Shown piece after piece: positions 1 to 10,105 of a stretch of DNA of 64,000 nucleotides. This DNA comes from Streptomyces hyaluromycini (GTDB lineage Bacteria > Actinomycetota > Actinomycetes > Streptomycetales > Streptomycetaceae): positions 664,319-728,318 of the forward strand of contig NZ_BCFL01000016.1 in the NCBI RefSeq assembly GCF_002217755.1. The letters are read 5' to 3'. Made by a program: the position numbers and the translations under genes. Below the pieces are notes generated by a model. The model searched no databases. It was not told where the DNA came from and saw nothing but the letters and a program-made list of their open reading frames with translations. Positions within the stretch are counted from its first letter, which is position 1. Each line of letters opens with the position of its first letter.

Positions 1-1699
1 CCGCGTACAACGGACACCGCCCCCGGAACCGGCACCCCTCGTACCTGCGCGTGGGACTGGGCGGATCCCCCGCCAGCAGGATCCGCGTCCGCTTCCGCTC
101 CAGCTCCGGATCGGGCAGCGGCACGGCCGACAGCAGGGCCTGTGTGTACGGATGCCGGGGCGCCGCGAACACCTCGTCCACCGGCCCGGCCTCGACCGTG
201 CGGCCGAGATACATCACGCTCACCCGGTCGGCGATGTTCCGCACCACGGACAGGTCGTGCGAGACGAAGAGATACGCCAGCCCCAGCTCGTCCTTCAGCC
301 GCTGCAGCAGTTCGAGCACCCCCGCCTGGACGGAGACGTCCAGCGCGGACACCGGCTCGTCCAGCACGAGCAGTTCCGGCTCCACGGACAGCGCGCGGGC
401 GATGCCGATCCGCTGCCGTTGCCCGCCGGAGAACTCGTGCGGGTACCGCTCCGCGTCCGCCGGATCGAGCCCGACCTGCGCCAGCAGCTCCCGTACCCGC
501 CGCCCGGCGGCGGCCCGGCCGGCTCCCTGCGTCCGCAGCGGCTCGGCGACGATGTCCCCGACCGGCATCCGGGGATCGAGCGAGGCCATCGGGTCCTGGA
601 AGACGATCTGGATCCGCCGGCGCAGCGCCCTGGCCGCCGCCTTGCCCAGCGTGCCCGGCTGCTGTCCGAACAACTCGATCGAGCCGCCCTCCGGCCGGGC
701 GAGTTCCAGCAGTTCGAAGAGGGTCGTCGACTTCCCGGACCCCGACTCGCCGACCAGCGCGAGCGTCTCGCCCCGCCGCACCTCCAGATCGACGCCGTCC
801 ACCGCGTACACGGTGCCGACGCGGCGCCGGAAGGCGGTGCCCTTGAGGACGGGGAAGGTGCGGGTCAGTCCGCGCACCCTGAGCACCGGCTCCCCGCTGC
901 CCGGCCGGGGCCGGCGCGTCGCGTCCAGGCGGGGCACCGCGGCCAGGAGTTCCCGGGTGTACGGCTCCCGGGGCCGCCGGAAGACGTCGTCCACGGTGCC
1001 CTGCTCGACGACCCGCCCGTCGCGCATCACGGCGACCCGGTCGGCCGTCCCGGCGATGACCCCGAGGTCGTGGCTGACCAGCAGCAGCGCCGCCCCCGTC
1101 GCCTGCCGGGCGGTCCGCAGCACGTCCAGGACCTGGGCCTGGATGGTGACGTCGAGGGCGGTGGTCGGTTCGTCGGCGAGGATCAGGTCGGGGTCGTTGG
1201 CCATCGCCATGGCGATCATCGCGCGTTGGCGCATGCCGCCGGAGAACTCGTGCGGGAACGACCTGGCGCGCAGGGCGGGCTCCGGGATCCCGACCAGGTC
1301 GAGGAGTTCGACGGCACGCTCGGCCGCCCGCTCCCGGGACACGTCCTGGTGGGCGCGTACGGCCTCGGCGATCTGGTCGCCGAGGCGGTAGACGGGCGTG
1401 AACGCGGAGAGCGGGTCCTGGAAGACCATGGAGACGCGGCGGCCGCGGATCCGGGTCAACTCCCGTTCGGGCAGGCCGAGAAGCTCGGTTCCGTCCAGTC
1501 GTACGGAACCGCGCACGGCCGCGTTGCCGGGCAGCAGTCCGAGGACGGCCAGGGCGGTCGCGGACTTCCCGGACCCCGACTCCCCGACGAGACCCAGGAC
1601 TTCACCCCGGCGGAGGGTGAGGCCGAGCTCGCGCACCGCCGGGCGTCCGTCGAAGTCGACATCCAGACCGGCCACTTCGAGCAGGGGCGTGGTGCTCAT
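1..1699 (-). CDS. Oligopeptide/dipeptide ABC transporter, fused double ATP-binding protein (C-terminus cut by window edge)
   Basis: This cytoplasmic subunit powers a peptide-type ABC importer. Two complete ABC cassettes lie in one chain, a DppD-like half then a DppF-like half. Each has Walker A GESGSGKS (first at about residues 39-46), a signature motif (FSGGMRQR, then FSGGQRQR) and a Walker B running into DEP. The visible end has the Cys-rich oligopeptide_HPY tail (CRFRGRCP) typical of DppD/OppF. About 566 residues are visible and no stop is reached before base 1, so only the last residues are missing. The ATG overlaps the permease stop as ATGA, so it is the third gene of an operon transcribed leftward. 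Confidence 0.93.
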   Translation of the reverse strand, partial: MSTTPLLEVAGLDVDFDGRPAVRELGLTLRRGEVLGLVGESGSGKSATALAVLGLLPGNAAVRGSVRLDGTELLGLPERELTRIRGRRVSMVFQDPLSAFTPVYRLGDQIAEAVRAHQDVSRERAAERAVELLDLVGIPEPALRARSFPHEFSGGMRQRAMIAMAMANDPDLILADEPTTALDVTIQAQVLDVLRTARQATGAALLLVSHDLGVIAGTADRVAVMRDGRVVEQGTVDDVFRRPREPYTRELLAAVPRLDATRRPRPGSGEPVLRVRGLTRTFPVLKGTAFRRRVGTVYAVDGVDLEVRRGETLALVGESGSGKSTTLFELLELARPEGGSIELFGQQPGTLGKAAARALRRRIQIVFQDPMASLDPRMPVGDIVAEPLRTQGAGRAAAGRRVRELLAQVGLDPADAERYPHEFSGGQRQRIGIARALSVEPELLVLDEPVSALDVSVQAGVLELLQRLKDELGLAYLFVSHDLSVVRNIADRVSVMYLGRTVEAGPVDEVFAAPRHPYTQALLSAVPLPDPELERKRTRILLAGDPPSPTRRYEGCRFRGRCPLYA

Positions 1700-2625
1700 C
1701 GGGTTCCTCGCCGGGCGGTCGGGTCCAGTGCGTCCCGCAGGCCGTCGCCCACCAGGTTCACGGCCAGCACGAACAGCACCAGCAGCCCGGCGGCGAAGAA
1801 GAACATCCAGGGATAGGTCACCGCAGCGCTCGTCCCGGAGGCGATCAGGGTGCCCAGGGACACGTCGGGCGGCTGGACGCCGAAGCCGAAGTAGGACAGC
1901 GCGGTCTCGCTCATCACGGCGCCGCCGACCTGGATGGTCGCGTCGATGATGAGGAAGGAGGCGATGTTGGGCAGGATGTGCCGCCAGATGATCCGGAAGG
2001 GGCCGACGCCCATGAAGCGGGCGGCGCGCACGAACTCGCGCTCCTTGAGGGACAGGGTCATGGACCGCACCACGCGTGCGGTGATCATCCAGCCGAAGAC
2101 GGCGAGCAGCCCGACGAAGGCGAACCAGCCGCCGGAGCGCAGTCTGGGCGAGATGATCGCGATGACCAGGAAGGAGGGGAAGACCAGCAGCAGGTCGACG
2201 AAGAACATCAGCAGCCGGTCGGTCCAGCCCCCGAAATAGCCCGCGCAGGCGCCGACCAGCGAGGCGAGCCCGGTGGCGAGCACAGCCACCAGCAACCCGA
2301 TGACCAGGGACTTCTGGAGTCCGCGCACGGTCTGCGCGAACACGTCCTGGCCGATCCGGTTCGTCCCCCACCAGTGGTCGGCACTCGGCGCGGCGCGCAG
2401 CGCGGTGTAGTCGATGTGGCTGTACGACCAGGGGGTGACGTACGGGCCGGCGAAGGCCAGCAGGAAGAGCAGCAGCAGGACGACGGCGCCGGCGAGGGCG
2501 GTGCGGTCGCGCAGGAAGCGGCGCAGGACGACGGTGCCGCGGCCGGCCGGGGCCTTGTCCGGGACCGCCTTTTCGGGGCCCTGCGGTTCGAGTCCCTCCG
2601 GGGGTGTTTCGAGAGCGGTGCTCAT
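1696..2625 (-). CDS. Peptide ABC transporter permease, DppC/OppC type
   Basis: This 309-residue inner-membrane permease has the BPD_transp_1 fold. A hydrophilic N-terminus (about residues 1-30) precedes TM1 ([13 protein letters not shown]), then the OppC N-terminal motif [16 protein letters not shown], and five further hydrophobic segments. The EAA-type coupling loop is visible around [20 protein letters not shown]. It partners the DppB-type permease immediately upstream and the fused ATPase downstream, with 4-base ATGA overlaps at both ends, which indicates translational coupling. The frame stays open far upstream, but the ATG at 2625 is the coupled start and the preceding frame does not look like protein. 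Confidence 0.93.
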   Translation of the reverse strand: MSTALETPPEGLEPQGPEKAVPDKAPAGRGTVVLRRFLRDRTALAGAVVLLLLFLLAFAGPYVTPWSYSHIDYTALRAAPSADHWWGTNRIGQDVFAQTVRGLQKSLVIGLLVAVLATGLASLVGACAGYFGGWTDRLLMFFVDLLLVFPSFLVIAIISPRLRSGGWFAFVGLLAVFGWMITARVVRSMTLSLKEREFVRAARFMGVGPFRIIWRHILPNIASFLIIDATIQVGGAVMSETALSYFGFGVQPPDVSLGTLIASGTSAAVTYPWMFFFAAGLLVLFVLAVNLVGDGLRDALDPTARRGTR

Positions 2626-3644
2626 GACGCCTGCCGGATGCGCGGGTCGAGGGCGGCGTGCAGCAGGTCGGCCAGGAAGCCGGACAGGAGCACGGTGACG
2701 GCGGCGAAGACGTTGACGGCGACGACCGAGCTGACGTCGTTCTTGCCAATGGAGTCGATGAACCACTCGCCCATGCCGTGCCAGCCGAAGATCGTCTCGG
2801 TGAAGGTGGCGCCGGTGAACAGGGCGAGGAAGCCGTAGGAGAAGTAGGTCGACATGGGGATGAGCGCGGTGCGCAGGCCGTGCTTGAGCAGCACCGTCCG
2901 CCGTCCCAGCCCCTTGGCCCGCGCGGTGCGCAGATAGTCGGAGCCGAGGACGTCGAGCATGGTGTTGCGCTGGTAGCGGCTGTAGCTCGCGACGGCGAAG
3001 AGGGCGACGGAGAGGGTGGGCAGCAGGAGGTGCACGGAGCGGTCCTTCAGGATCGTCCAGAAGCCGCCGGTCAGACCGGGGCTCCTCTCCCCCGTGAACT
3101 GGATGAGATCGGTGCCGGTGCTCTGGTTGAACCAGATCGCGCCGGTCTTGAGCAGGATGGCCAGCAGGAACACCGGCGTGGAGAGCAGCGCGAAGGAGGC
3201 GACGGTGACCGCGCGGTCGCTGAGCCGGTACTGCCGTACGGCCGTCCAGGCGCCGGCCAGGACGCCCGCGACCGTGCCGAGGACGGTGCCGGCCAGCAGC
3301 AGCCGCAGGCTGACGCCGAGCCGGCGGCCGAACTCGGCGTTGACGGAGGTGCCGTCGATGGTCTGCCCGAGGTCGCCGCGCACCGCGTGGCCCGCCCAGT
3401 GCAGGAAGCGGGAGAGCAGCGGGTCGTGGTCGTTGACGCCGATCTCGGTCAGGTGATGGTTCACCGAGGCCGCGGGGATCGGCGGCTGCCGGCCGGCGTA
3501 GTACGCGCGCGGGTCGAGCGCGAGGGACGCCAGCAGGTAGGAGAGGCAGACGGCGGCCAGCAGCAGCACGGCGTAGTAGCCGAGGCGTTTGGCCAGGTAG
3601 GCAGGCACAGAAGAAATGGTGTAGTCCTCCTGTTGCCACATCAT
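2622..3644 (-). CDS. Peptide ABC transporter permease, DppB/OppB type
   Basis: This inner-membrane permease of up to 340 residues has a DppB-like N-terminal TM ([17 protein letters not shown]), a long extracytoplasmic loop, and five more TM segments with the coupling loop [21 protein letters not shown]. It is the first gene of the leftward importer operon and is divergent from the binding-protein gene at 3743. The start is uncertain. The ATG at 3644 has no Shine-Dalgarno sequence, whereas AGGAGG lies inside codons 5-7. That suggests initiation further in, either at an ATT (3617) about 8 bases after it or at the GTG (3608). Confidence 0.9.
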   Translation of the reverse strand: MMWQQEDYTISSVPAYLAKRLGYYAVLLLAAVCLSYLLASLALDPRAYYAGRQPPIPAASVNHHLTEIGVNDHDPLLSRFLHWAGHAVRGDLGQTIDGTSVNAEFGRRLGVSLRLLLAGTVLGTVAGVLAGAWTAVRQYRLSDRAVTVASFALLSTPVFLLAILLKTGAIWFNQSTGTDLIQFTGERSPGLTGGFWTILKDRSVHLLLPTLSVALFAVASYSRYQRNTMLDVLGSDYLRTARAKGLGRRTVLLKHGLRTALIPMSTYFSYGFLALFTGATFTETIFGWHGMGEWFIDSIGKNDVSSVVAVNVFAAVTVLLSGFLADLLHAALDPRIRQAS

Positions 3645-3742
3645 GAAGAGAACATGTCAGAAATCCGGGAGCCCTCCCCCGGCGGTCGTGACCCGTTCTA
3701 CGTTCGGCGCATCCGCTCCCGTTCTCCGCGAAGGACCCCCAC

Positions 3743-5437
3743 ATGCGCCCGCCCCTGCGCTCCACCACCGCCACTGCCTGGCTCGCCGCCACCGCGGCGA
3801 CGGCATTGCTGGTGACCGGCTGCGGCTCCTCGGACGACGGCAGACCCGCCGCCCAGAAGAGCGCGGCCCCGGCCGGCAGCCAGCAGATCAACGCCCACCC
3901 GCTGGGCGACATCAAGCAGGGCGGCACCCTCAAGCTGCCCATCTCGCAGTGGATCGCCGACTTCAACCGCTACACCGCCAACGGCAACCAGGGCGACGCC
4001 GCCAGCATCAATGAACTGGTCGAACCAGACCTGTTCGACGCGGACGCGCAAGGCGACAGCCACATCAACAAGAACTTCCTCGTCTCCGCCGAGGTCACCT
4101 CGACCAGTCCGCAGACGGTCGTCTACAAGCTCAACCCGAAGGCCCGGTGGTCCGACGGAAAGCCCCTGAGCTGGCGCGACTTCAAGGCCGTATGGCAGGC
4201 GCAGAACGGGAAGAACAAGGCGTACGAGGCCGCCGACACCTCCGGATACGAGCAGATCACCACGGTCGAGCAGGGCGCCGACGCCCACCAGGTCAAGGTC
4301 GTCTTCGCCGGCCGGTACGCCGACTGGCAGCGGCTGTTCGACCCGCTGCTGCCGGCCGCCGCGATCGACACACCCGACAAGTTCAACAAGGGCTGGACCG
4401 AGAAGATCCCGGTCACCGGCAACGCGTTCAAGATCTCGGCGTACGACAGGACGGCCCAGACGATCACGGCGGTCCCCGATCCGAACTGGTGGGGAACCAG
4501 GCCCAAGCTGGACTCGATCGTCTTCCGCGCCCTGGACTACACGGCCTGGACGGACGCCTACCTCAACAAGGAGATCGACTACGCCTCCGCGATCCTCCCC
4601 GAGGACTACAAGCGGCTCAACAAGGCGGCCGGCACCGACATCCGGGTCGGCGCCCGCTGGGACGAGGTGCACATCGAGCTCAACGGCGCGCACGGGCCGC
4701 TCAAGGACGTCCGGGTCCGCCAGGCCCTCCAGCACGCCATCGACCGCAAGGCCATCGCCACCGCCTTCGGCAAGGATCTCCCGGTCGAACTGAAGACGTA
4801 CGGCAACCACTTCTTCATGCCCAACCAGGCCGGCTACCAGGACAACTCCGGCGGCTACGCCACATACGACCTGAAGAAGGCGGGCGAGCTGCTGGACGCG
4901 GCGGGCTGGAAGCTCCAGGGCGACAAGCGCGTCAAGGACGGCAGGCAGCTCACCCTCGGCTACACGCTCAGCGCCGGCTCCACCTCCGCGCAGGTCGACC
5001 AGTCCGAGCTGGTCCAGGCGCAGCTGGCGCAGGTCGGCATCAAGGTCGACATCCAGAAGGTGCCGAGCGACGACTACTTCTCCAAGTACGTCACCATCGG
5101 CAACTTCGACCTGACCAGCTTCCGCTGGGTCGACCAGACGTTCCGCTCCCAGGCGTACCCGATCTACCGGCAGCCGTCGGGCAAGAACCTCTACGAGAAC
5201 TACGGCTCGGTGGGCTCGCCGGAGATCGACGCGCTGCTGACGAAGGCGGGCGAGACCACGGACACCGCCGCCGCGAACAAGCTGTACAACGAGGCCGACG
5301 CGAAGATCTGGGCGCTGGGCCACTCCATCCCGCTCTACCAGCGCCCGCAGGTGCTGGCGGTCCGCTCCGACCTGGCGAACTTCGGCGCGACCGGACTGGC
5401 CTCCGACGACTACACGAAGGTGGGCTGGCTCAAATAG
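3743..5437 (+). CDS. Peptide ABC transporter substrate-binding lipoprotein (SBP family 5)
   Basis: This is a 564-residue extracellular solute-binding lipoprotein of the DppA/OppA (SBP_bac_5) family. It has a signal peptide with lipobox LVTGC (Cys27), a short Ser/Ala linker, then family-5 sequence including [32 protein letters not shown] and [18 protein letters not shown]. The ATG at 3743 follows GAAGGA with proper spacing. It is transcribed away from its presumed permease and ATPase genes across a 98-base gap, unusual because these genes are normally co-directional. The substrate is probably a peptide, but the sequence does not identify it. Confidence 0.93.
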   Translation: MRPPLRSTTATAWLAATAATALLVTGCGSSDDGRPAAQKSAAPAGSQQINAHPLGDIKQGGTLKLPISQWIADFNRYTANGNQGDAASINELVEPDLFDADAQGDSHINKNFLVSAEVTSTSPQTVVYKLNPKARWSDGKPLSWRDFKAVWQAQNGKNKAYEAADTSGYEQITTVEQGADAHQVKVVFAGRYADWQRLFDPLLPAAAIDTPDKFNKGWTEKIPVTGNAFKISAYDRTAQTITAVPDPNWWGTRPKLDSIVFRALDYTAWTDAYLNKEIDYASAILPEDYKRLNKAAGTDIRVGARWDEVHIELNGAHGPLKDVRVRQALQHAIDRKAIATAFGKDLPVELKTYGNHFFMPNQAGYQDNSGGYATYDLKKAGELLDAAGWKLQGDKRVKDGRQLTLGYTLSAGSTSAQVDQSELVQAQLAQVGIKVDIQKVPSDDYFSKYVTIGNFDLTSFRWVDQTFRSQAYPIYRQPSGKNLYENYGSVGSPEIDALLTKAGETTDTAAANKLYNEADAKIWALGHSIPLYQRPQVLAVRSDLANFGATGLASDDYTKVGWLK

Positions 5438-5477
5438 CCCCGTCCTGGCGGCGGACTCCGCACGAAGGCGGGCCGGC

Positions 5478-6095
5478 TCACCCGACCCTGTCCTGCACGG
5501 GCTGCCGGTGGAGGGCTCCGCGGACCAGGTCCGCCACCGCGCCGTCCGCCGGGGGCGCGGCCACGCAGGACAGGGCGAGCCGTACGGCCAGCTCGCAGGA
5601 GCGGGCCAGCTCGCCGTCCGTCCTGGCCGCGCCGGTCCCGGAGAGCACGGCCACCGCCCGGTCCCGCACCATCTGCACGAAGTCGCCGGGCGAGGGCAGC
5701 GGCCCGTCCGCCCGGCGCTGCGCGGGCACCGCGGAGGAGGACGGCACGGCGGAGAGCGTCGGCGCGGGCAGGCGCTCGCTCCAGCAGCCGGTGAGCATGG
5801 CCCGGACGAGCGCGTTCTCGCGGGCCGTGGAGGTCATCCACTCGGCGGTCGCGGTGAGCCGCTCGCGCGCCTCGGCATGGCTCCCCAACGCCCGTTCGAC
5901 CCCTGCGAGATACCCGTCCGCCTCCCGGCGCACCAGCGCCCTCGCCAGGCCTTCCTTGCTGCCGAACTCGTTGTACAGCGTCTGCCGGGACACCCCGGCC
6001 GCGGCCGCCACGTCGACCATCCGCACGGCAGCCCACGGCCGGCGCGCAAGCGCCGCGTACGCGGCGTCCAGAAGGGATTCCCGGGCTGCAGGCAT
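5478..6095 (-). CDS. TetR/AcrR-family transcriptional regulator
   Basis: This 205-residue regulator has an N-terminal TetR helix-turn-helix: [13 protein letters not shown], then [20 protein letters not shown] with the recognition helix SRQTLYNEF, about residues 25-50. The C-terminal ligand domain is not assignable to a ligand. The frame opens upstream to 6209, but GGGAGG followed by five bases fixes the ATG at 6095, with an adjacent ATG at 6098 as alternative. A matching promoter lies at 6129-6157. It converges on the binding-protein gene and is divergent from hisN; the target is unknown. Confidence 0.92.
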   Translation of the reverse strand: MPAARESLLDAAYAALARRPWAAVRMVDVAAAAGVSRQTLYNEFGSKEGLARALVRREADGYLAGVERALGSHAEARERLTATAEWMTSTARENALVRAMLTGCWSERLPAPTLSAVPSSSAVPAQRRADGPLPSPGDFVQMVRDRAVAVLSGTGAARTDGELARSCELAVRLALSCVAAPPADGAVADLVRGALHRQPVQDRVG

Positions 6096-6128
6096 CATCG
6101 CCTCCCTGGGGCGAGCGGCTCTGCGCCC

Positions 6129-6157
6129 AGATTTGACGCGCACGAATCCACTGTCAA
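6129..6157 (-). promoter_or_regulatory. Vegetative-type promoter of the TetR gene
   Basis: Reading leftward, TTGACA (6152-6157) and AAATCT (6129-6134) are separated by exactly 17 bases. The predicted transcript starts near 6122, about 27 bases before the ATG. TTGAC at the -35 and GTCAA just before the -10 form an imperfect dyad spanning the spacer, which could also be an autoregulatory operator. Confidence 0.55.
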
Positions 6158-6273
6158 GGGTTCGCGAAGGCATCGGGGGGCGCCCTTCGGCCAACACACG
6201 CCCGATCACTTGCCGGCATCACCAGGCCTCCCCTGGTAGCCCCACCCCCACCCCTGCAGATACCGTTCGTCAC

Positions 6274-7074
6274 ATGCCGGACTACCTCGATGACCTGCGT
6301 CTCGCCCACGTGCTCGCGGACGCGGCCGACGCCGTCACCATGGACCGCTTCAAGGCCCTCGACCTCAAGGTCGAGACCAAGCCGGACCTGACCCCGGTGA
6401 GCGAGGCGGACAAGGCCGCCGAGGAGCTGATCCGCGGCCAGTTGCAGCGCGCCCGCCCGCGGGACGCGATCCTCGGCGAGGAGTACGGCATCGAGGGCAC
6501 CGGCCCGCGCCGCTGGGTGATCGACCCGATCGACGGCACCAAGAACTACGTGCGCGGCGTCCCGGTCTGGGCGACCCTGATCTCCCTGATGGAGGCGGCC
6601 GAGGGCGGCTACCAGCCGGTCGTCGGCCTGGTCTCCGCGCCCGCGCTGGGCCGCCGCTGGTGGGCCGCGAAGGGGCACGGCGCCTTCACCGGCCGCAGTC
6701 TGTCCTCGGCGACCCGCCTGCACGTCTCCAGGGTCTCGAAGCTGGCTGACGCGTCCTTCGCGTACTCCTCGCTGGGCGGCTGGGAGGAGCGGGGGCACCT
6801 GAACGGGTTCCTGGACCTCACCCGCGACGTGTGGCGCACGCGCGCGTACGGCGACTTCTGGCCGTACATGATGGTCGCCGAGGGGTCCGTGGACATCTGC
6901 GCCGAGCCGGAGCTGTCCCTGTGGGACATGGCGGCCAACGCGATCGTGGTGACGGAGGCCGGCGGCACCTTCACCGGCCTCGACGGCCGTCCGGGCCCGC
7001 ACAGCGGCAACGCGGCCGCGTCCAACGGTCTGCTCCACGACGAGCTGCTGTCGTACCTCGCCCAGCGTTACTGA
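6274..7074 (+). CDS. hisN: Histidinol-phosphatase, inositol-monophosphatase family
   Basis: This 266-residue Mg-dependent phosphatase has the IMPase signatures: LGEEYGIEG (metal-binding Glu), [15 protein letters not shown] (catalytic DPxDGT, about residues 87-101) and [15 protein letters not shown] near the C-terminus. In Streptomyces the histidinol-phosphatase step of histidine synthesis is carried out by an IMPase-type HisN. I recall SCO5208 of S. coelicolor as that gene, and its neighbours match this window. The ATG at 6274 follows the TetR promoter region. It is not linked to other his genes here. Inositol-1-phosphatase is the alternative activity. Confidence 0.85.
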   Translation: MPDYLDDLRLAHVLADAADAVTMDRFKALDLKVETKPDLTPVSEADKAAEELIRGQLQRARPRDAILGEEYGIEGTGPRRWVIDPIDGTKNYVRGVPVWATLISLMEAAEGGYQPVVGLVSAPALGRRWWAAKGHGAFTGRSLSSATRLHVSRVSKLADASFAYSSLGGWEERGHLNGFLDLTRDVWRTRAYGDFWPYMMVAEGSVDICAEPELSLWDMAANAIVVTEAGGTFTGLDGRPGPHSGNAAASNGLLHDELLSYLAQRY

Positions 7075-7266
7075 AACGGTCTTCTGAGGCACAACGGGGC
7101 TGAACGGGGTTACCGACCCCGGCACATATGAGCGCGTGCGCCCTCAATTGGATGCACGCACCCCCTTGTTGACCCCCGCTTTACCTGCCACCCTGAGAGA
7201 ACCCTCACTTGTGCATTTGTGAATCGCCGCACTATCCCGGCGGTTCCCTAGGAGGTGGCACCCTTC

Positions 7267-7659
7267 ATGCTCGTCCGCGACGCCATGAGCACGGTGGTCC
7301 TCACCGTCGGCCCCGCCCACACCCTCCGCCAGGCAGCCGCCCTGATGTCCGCGCGCCGCGTGGGCGCGGCGATCGTCCACGACCCGGACGCCGGTGGCAT
7401 CGGAATCCTCACCGAACGCGACATCCTCAACTCCGTGGGCCTCGGCCAGAACCCGGACACGGAGCCCATCCACGCCCACACCACCAACGACGTCGTCTTC
7501 GCCACCCCGACCTGGACGCTGGAGGAGGCGGCCCGGGCGATGGCCCACGGCGGCTTCCGCCATCTGATCGTCCTGGACGGCGGCGAACCGGCCGGCATCG
7601 TCTCGGTCCGCGACATCATCCGCTGCTGGGCCCCGGCCCGCGCACCGCAGCCCGTGTAG
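7267..7659 (+). CDS. CBS-pair domain protein
   Basis: This 130-residue cytosolic protein consists only of two CBS motifs, MLVRDAMSTVVLTVGPAHTL and DVVFATPTWTLEEAARAM, each followed by the typical GI(L/V)(T/S)xRDI segment (GILTERDIL, GIVSVRDII). Stand-alone CBS pairs bind adenine nucleotides and act as regulators, but the partner is unknown. AGGAGG at 7250-7255 selects the ATG at 7267 over the in-frame GTG at 7255 that overlaps it. The preceding 190 bases hold no other gene, only promoter-like A/T-richer sequence. It converges on the catalase. Confidence 0.9.
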   Translation: MLVRDAMSTVVLTVGPAHTLRQAAALMSARRVGAAIVHDPDAGGIGILTERDILNSVGLGQNPDTEPIHAHTTNDVVFATPTWTLEEAARAMAHGGFRHLIVLDGGEPAGIVSVRDIIRCWAPARAPQPV

Positions 7660-7681
7660 CGGCCCCTGCGGGCATGCCGAA

Positions 7682-7716
7682 CGGGCCGGACCCCGACCTC
7701 CCGGGGATCCGGCCCG
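7682..7716. terminator. Bidirectional terminator between the CBS gene and catalase
   Basis: CGGGCCGGA (7682-7690) pairs with TCCGGCCCG (7708-7716), with extra CCCC/GGGG pairing inside. It lies between two convergent genes, 23 bases past the CBS stop. There is no strong T-run, as is usual in this genome. Confidence 0.6.
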
Positions 7717-7735
7717 CCCGCCCACGACAAGCGGT

Positions 7736-7767
7736 CCAGTACTGGCCCAGCACTTGTCCAGTACTGG
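7736..7767. repeat. Pair of identical 10-base palindromes
   Basis: CCAGTACTGG occurs at 7736-7745 and again at 7758-7767, so the copies are offset by 22 bases, about two helical turns. They sit just beyond the 3' end of the catalase gene, between it and the convergent terminator. Each copy is self-complementary, which suits a dimeric DNA-binding protein better than an RNA hairpin. Confidence 0.8.
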
Positions 7768-7771
7768 AATG

Positions 7772-9244
7772 TCAGCCACGCAGGGCCTGGACCGCGGCCT
7801 CCAGTCGCTTGCCGAAGTCTCCGTCGGCCTGACGGAAGTTGTTGATCGCGCGCTCGGCGATGTCGTCGCGCGACACCTTGGCGATGAAGCCGGCCAGGTT
7901 CCCGATCAGCCGCTCCTGCTCGTCCGCGGACATCAGGCGGTAGAGGTTGCCCGCCTGCACGAAGTCGTCGTCCTCGGCGTGCACGGGTGCGGGGTGGTTG
8001 CCGGTGCCGCCGGCGAGAGCGTCGTACGGCTGCCACAGCGGACGACCGGTCTGCGCCGGTCCGCCGAAGCTGTTCGGCTCGTAGTTCTTCGCGCCGCCGT
8101 GCCGGCCGTCGTACAGGGAGCCGTCCCGGGAGTAGGTGCGCGCCTCGACGGCGTGCGGGCGGTTGACCGGCAGGTGGTCGGCGTTGATGCCGACGCGGTA
8201 GCGGTGCGCGTCGCCGTAGGCGAAGAGGCGGCCCTGGAGCATCTTGTCGGGGGACGGGCCGATGCCGGGCACGAAGTGCGCCGGGGAGAAGATCGACTGC
8301 TCGACCTCGGCGAAGACGTTCTGCGGGTTGCGGTTCAGCTCCAGCCTGCCGATCTCGATCGGCGGGTAGTCCTCGTGCGGCCACACCTTGGTGAGGTCGA
8401 ACGGGTTGAAGCGGTAAGTCGCCGCGTCCGCCGCCGGCATGATCTGCGCCTGCACGGTCCAGGTCGGGAAGTCCCCGCGCTCGATGGCCTCGCGCAGGTC
8501 GCGCTGGTGGCTGTCGGGGTCCTCACCGGCGAGCCTGTCGGCCTCGGCCTGGGTGAGGTTCCTGATCCCCTGGTCGGTCTTGAAGTGGTACTTGACCCAG
8601 AAGACCTCGCCGGCCGCGTTGTTCCACTGGTAGGTGTGCGAGCCGTAGCCGTTCATGTGGCGGTACGACGCCGGGATGCCGCGGTCGCCGAACAGCCAGG
8701 TCACCTGGTGCGTGGCCTCGGGGCTGAGCCCCCAGAAGTCCCAGACGTTGTCCGCCTCCTGGCTGCCCGTGTACGGGTCGCGCTTCTGGGTGTGGATGAA
8801 GTCGGGGAACTTGATGGCGTCCTTGATGAAGAACACCGGAGTGTTGTTGCCGACGAGGTCGTAGTTGCCCTCCTCGGTGTAGAACTTCAGCGCCCAGCCA
8901 CGCGGGTCGCGCACGGCGTCGGCCGAACCGAGGCTGCCGGCCACGGTCGAGACCCGCAGGAACGTCTCGGTCTGCCTGCCGACCTCGGAGAGGAAGGCGG
9001 CGCGCGTGTACGGCGTGACGTCGGCGGTCACCGTGAAGGTGCCGTAGGCGCCCGCACCGCGCGCGTGCACCACCCGCTCCGGGATGCGCTCACGGTTGAA
9101 GTGGGCGAGCTTCTCCAGCAGGAGCTGGTCCTGGACCAGGACCGGACCGCCGATGCCCGCGGTCTCGCTGTTCTGGTTGTCGGCCACCGGCGCCCCCGCC
9201 TCCGTGGTCAACGGCCCCTGCGTCACACCTGTCTCCTGCGTCAT
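7772..9244 (-). CDS. katA: Monofunctional haem catalase
   Basis: This 490-residue catalase decomposes hydrogen peroxide in the cytoplasm. Family signatures are clear: the catalytic-His segment [20 protein letters not shown], the [23 protein letters not shown] block with the distal Asn, and the proximal haem-Tyr region [14 protein letters not shown]. The length is that of the small-subunit (clade 3) enzymes. It is divergent from the Fur-family gene catR with a perfect palindrome between them, so peroxide-responsive repression by CatR is expected. The ATG at 9244 is followed by MTQETGV. The S. coelicolor counterpart is named catA. Confidence 0.96.
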   Translation of the reverse strand: MTQETGVTQGPLTTEAGAPVADNQNSETAGIGGPVLVQDQLLLEKLAHFNRERIPERVVHARGAGAYGTFTVTADVTPYTRAAFLSEVGRQTETFLRVSTVAGSLGSADAVRDPRGWALKFYTEEGNYDLVGNNTPVFFIKDAIKFPDFIHTQKRDPYTGSQEADNVWDFWGLSPEATHQVTWLFGDRGIPASYRHMNGYGSHTYQWNNAAGEVFWVKYHFKTDQGIRNLTQAEADRLAGEDPDSHQRDLREAIERGDFPTWTVQAQIMPAADAATYRFNPFDLTKVWPHEDYPPIEIGRLELNRNPQNVFAEVEQSIFSPAHFVPGIGPSPDKMLQGRLFAYGDAHRYRVGINADHLPVNRPHAVEARTYSRDGSLYDGRHGGAKNYEPNSFGGPAQTGRPLWQPYDALAGGTGNHPAPVHAEDDDFVQAGNLYRLMSADEQERLIGNLAGFIAKVSRDDIAERAINNFRQADGDFGKRLEAAVQALRG

Positions 9245-9290
9245 TTCACACCATTCCTGTCACTTTGCTGGCCCCGAACTCGATCCTACA

Positions 9291-9305
9291 TTGGACTAAG
9301 TCCAA
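9291..9305. promoter_or_regulatory. CatR operator palindrome
   Basis: TTGGACTAAGTCCAA is a perfect 7-1-7 inverted repeat in the divergent catalase/catR region, 46 bases before the catalase ATG and 65 before the catR ATG. Fur/PerR/CatR proteins bind such A/T-flanked 7-1-7 dyads. The position suits repression of both promoters. Confidence 0.8.
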
Positions 9306-9370
9306 GTCAAGCAGAGCTCCAAAGTCACACCTGTTCGGAAAAAGGGGCCCCTGCTGTTAGGCTGAATGCC

Positions 9371-9790
9371 ATGAGTGACCTTCTGGAACGGCTGCGTGGA
9401 CGCGGATGGCGCATGACCGCGCAGCGACGCGTCGTGGCCGAGGTCCTGGACGGCGAGCACGTCCACATGACGGCCGACGAGGTCCACGCCAAGGCCGTCG
9501 TCAAGCTGCCCGAGATCTCCCGGGCGACCGTCTACAACACGCTGGGCGAGCTGGTCTCGCTCGGTGAGGTCATCGAGGTCTCGACGGACAAGCGCGCCAA
9601 GCGGTACGACCCGAACGCGCACCGGCCGCACCATCACCTGGTCTGCGCCCGCTGCGGCTCGATCCGTGACGTCCACCCGACCGGCAACCCGATGGCCGAC
9701 CTGCCCGCCTCGGAGCGCTTCGGCTTCACGGTCTCCGACGTCGAGGTGACGTACCGCGGCCTGTGCCCGGACTGCGCGGCAGCCGTCTGA
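9371..9790 (+). CDS. catR: Fur-family peroxide-responsive repressor CatR
   Basis: This 139-residue repressor has a winged-helix N-terminus (WRMTAQRRVVAEVL, then ISRATVYNTLGELVSLGEV, recognition helix about residues 56-70) and the Fur metal site HRPHHHLVCARCGSI plus a second CxxC (CPDC) at the C-terminus. Two CxxC pairs form the structural zinc site of PerR/CatR-type proteins. In Streptomyces CatR represses catalase and itself and is inactivated by peroxide. Here it is divergent from the catalase, not upstream of it in the same direction. The ATG at 9371 is the only start compatible with the family N-terminus. Confidence 0.93.
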   Translation: MSDLLERLRGRGWRMTAQRRVVAEVLDGEHVHMTADEVHAKAVVKLPEISRATVYNTLGELVSLGEVIEVSTDKRAKRYDPNAHRPHHHLVCARCGSIRDVHPTGNPMADLPASERFGFTVSDVEVTYRGLCPDCAAAV

Positions 9791-9800
9791 CAAACGTTTC

Positions 9801-9846
9801 CGAAGGCCCCGGCACTCGTCACTCGTGATGAGCGCCGGGGCCTTCG
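9801..9846 (+). terminator. Terminator after catR
   Basis: CGAAGGCCCCGGC (9801-9813) pairs perfectly with GCCGGGGCCTTCG (9834-9846) across a 20-base loop, ten bases after the catR stop. Confidence 0.75.
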
Positions 9847-9893
9847 TCGTACTCTGCGGGCCTCCGGAGCACCCGGGCACCGGGCACCCGGGC

Positions 9894-9939
9894 ACAAAAA
9901 ACCGAGGGCCGGAGTCCGTTTCCGGACTCCGGCCCTCGG
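9894..9939 (-). terminator. Intrinsic terminator of the first initiator tRNA
   Basis: A perfect 17-bp stem (9902-9918 with 9923-9939) around a 4-base loop is followed, in the leftward direction, by six to seven T residues (A-run at 9895-9901). It ends seven bases from the tRNA 3' end. This is the most canonical intrinsic terminator in the window. Confidence 0.88.
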
Positions 9940-9946
9940 CCTTCAG

Positions 9947-10020
9947 TAGCGGGGACAGGATTTGAACCTGCGACCTCTGGGTTATGAGCCCAGCGAGCTA
10001 CCGAGCTGCTCCACCCCGCG
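9947..10020 (-). tRNA. Initiator tRNA-fMet (CAT), copy 1
   Basis: The 74-nt cloverleaf carries anticodon CAT in the loop CTCATAA. Three consecutive G:C pairs close the anticodon stem (CTGGG/CCCAG) and position 1 is unpaired with 72 (C:U), both hallmarks of initiator tRNA. The T-arm is GTTCAAAT. CCA is not encoded. It is identical to the copy at 12197-12270. Confidence 0.95.
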
Positions 10021-10105
10021 TCGATGAACTGAACACTACGTGAGGGACACGGACAGAAGCAAATCAATACCGGTCAGCCCACCTGACCTGCGGAAACGCA
10101 CCGGC

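Noticed and set aside
152..1816. A 554-codon plus-strand frame at the left edge
   Set aside because: The minus strand holds two complete ABC cassettes there with Walker and signature motifs.
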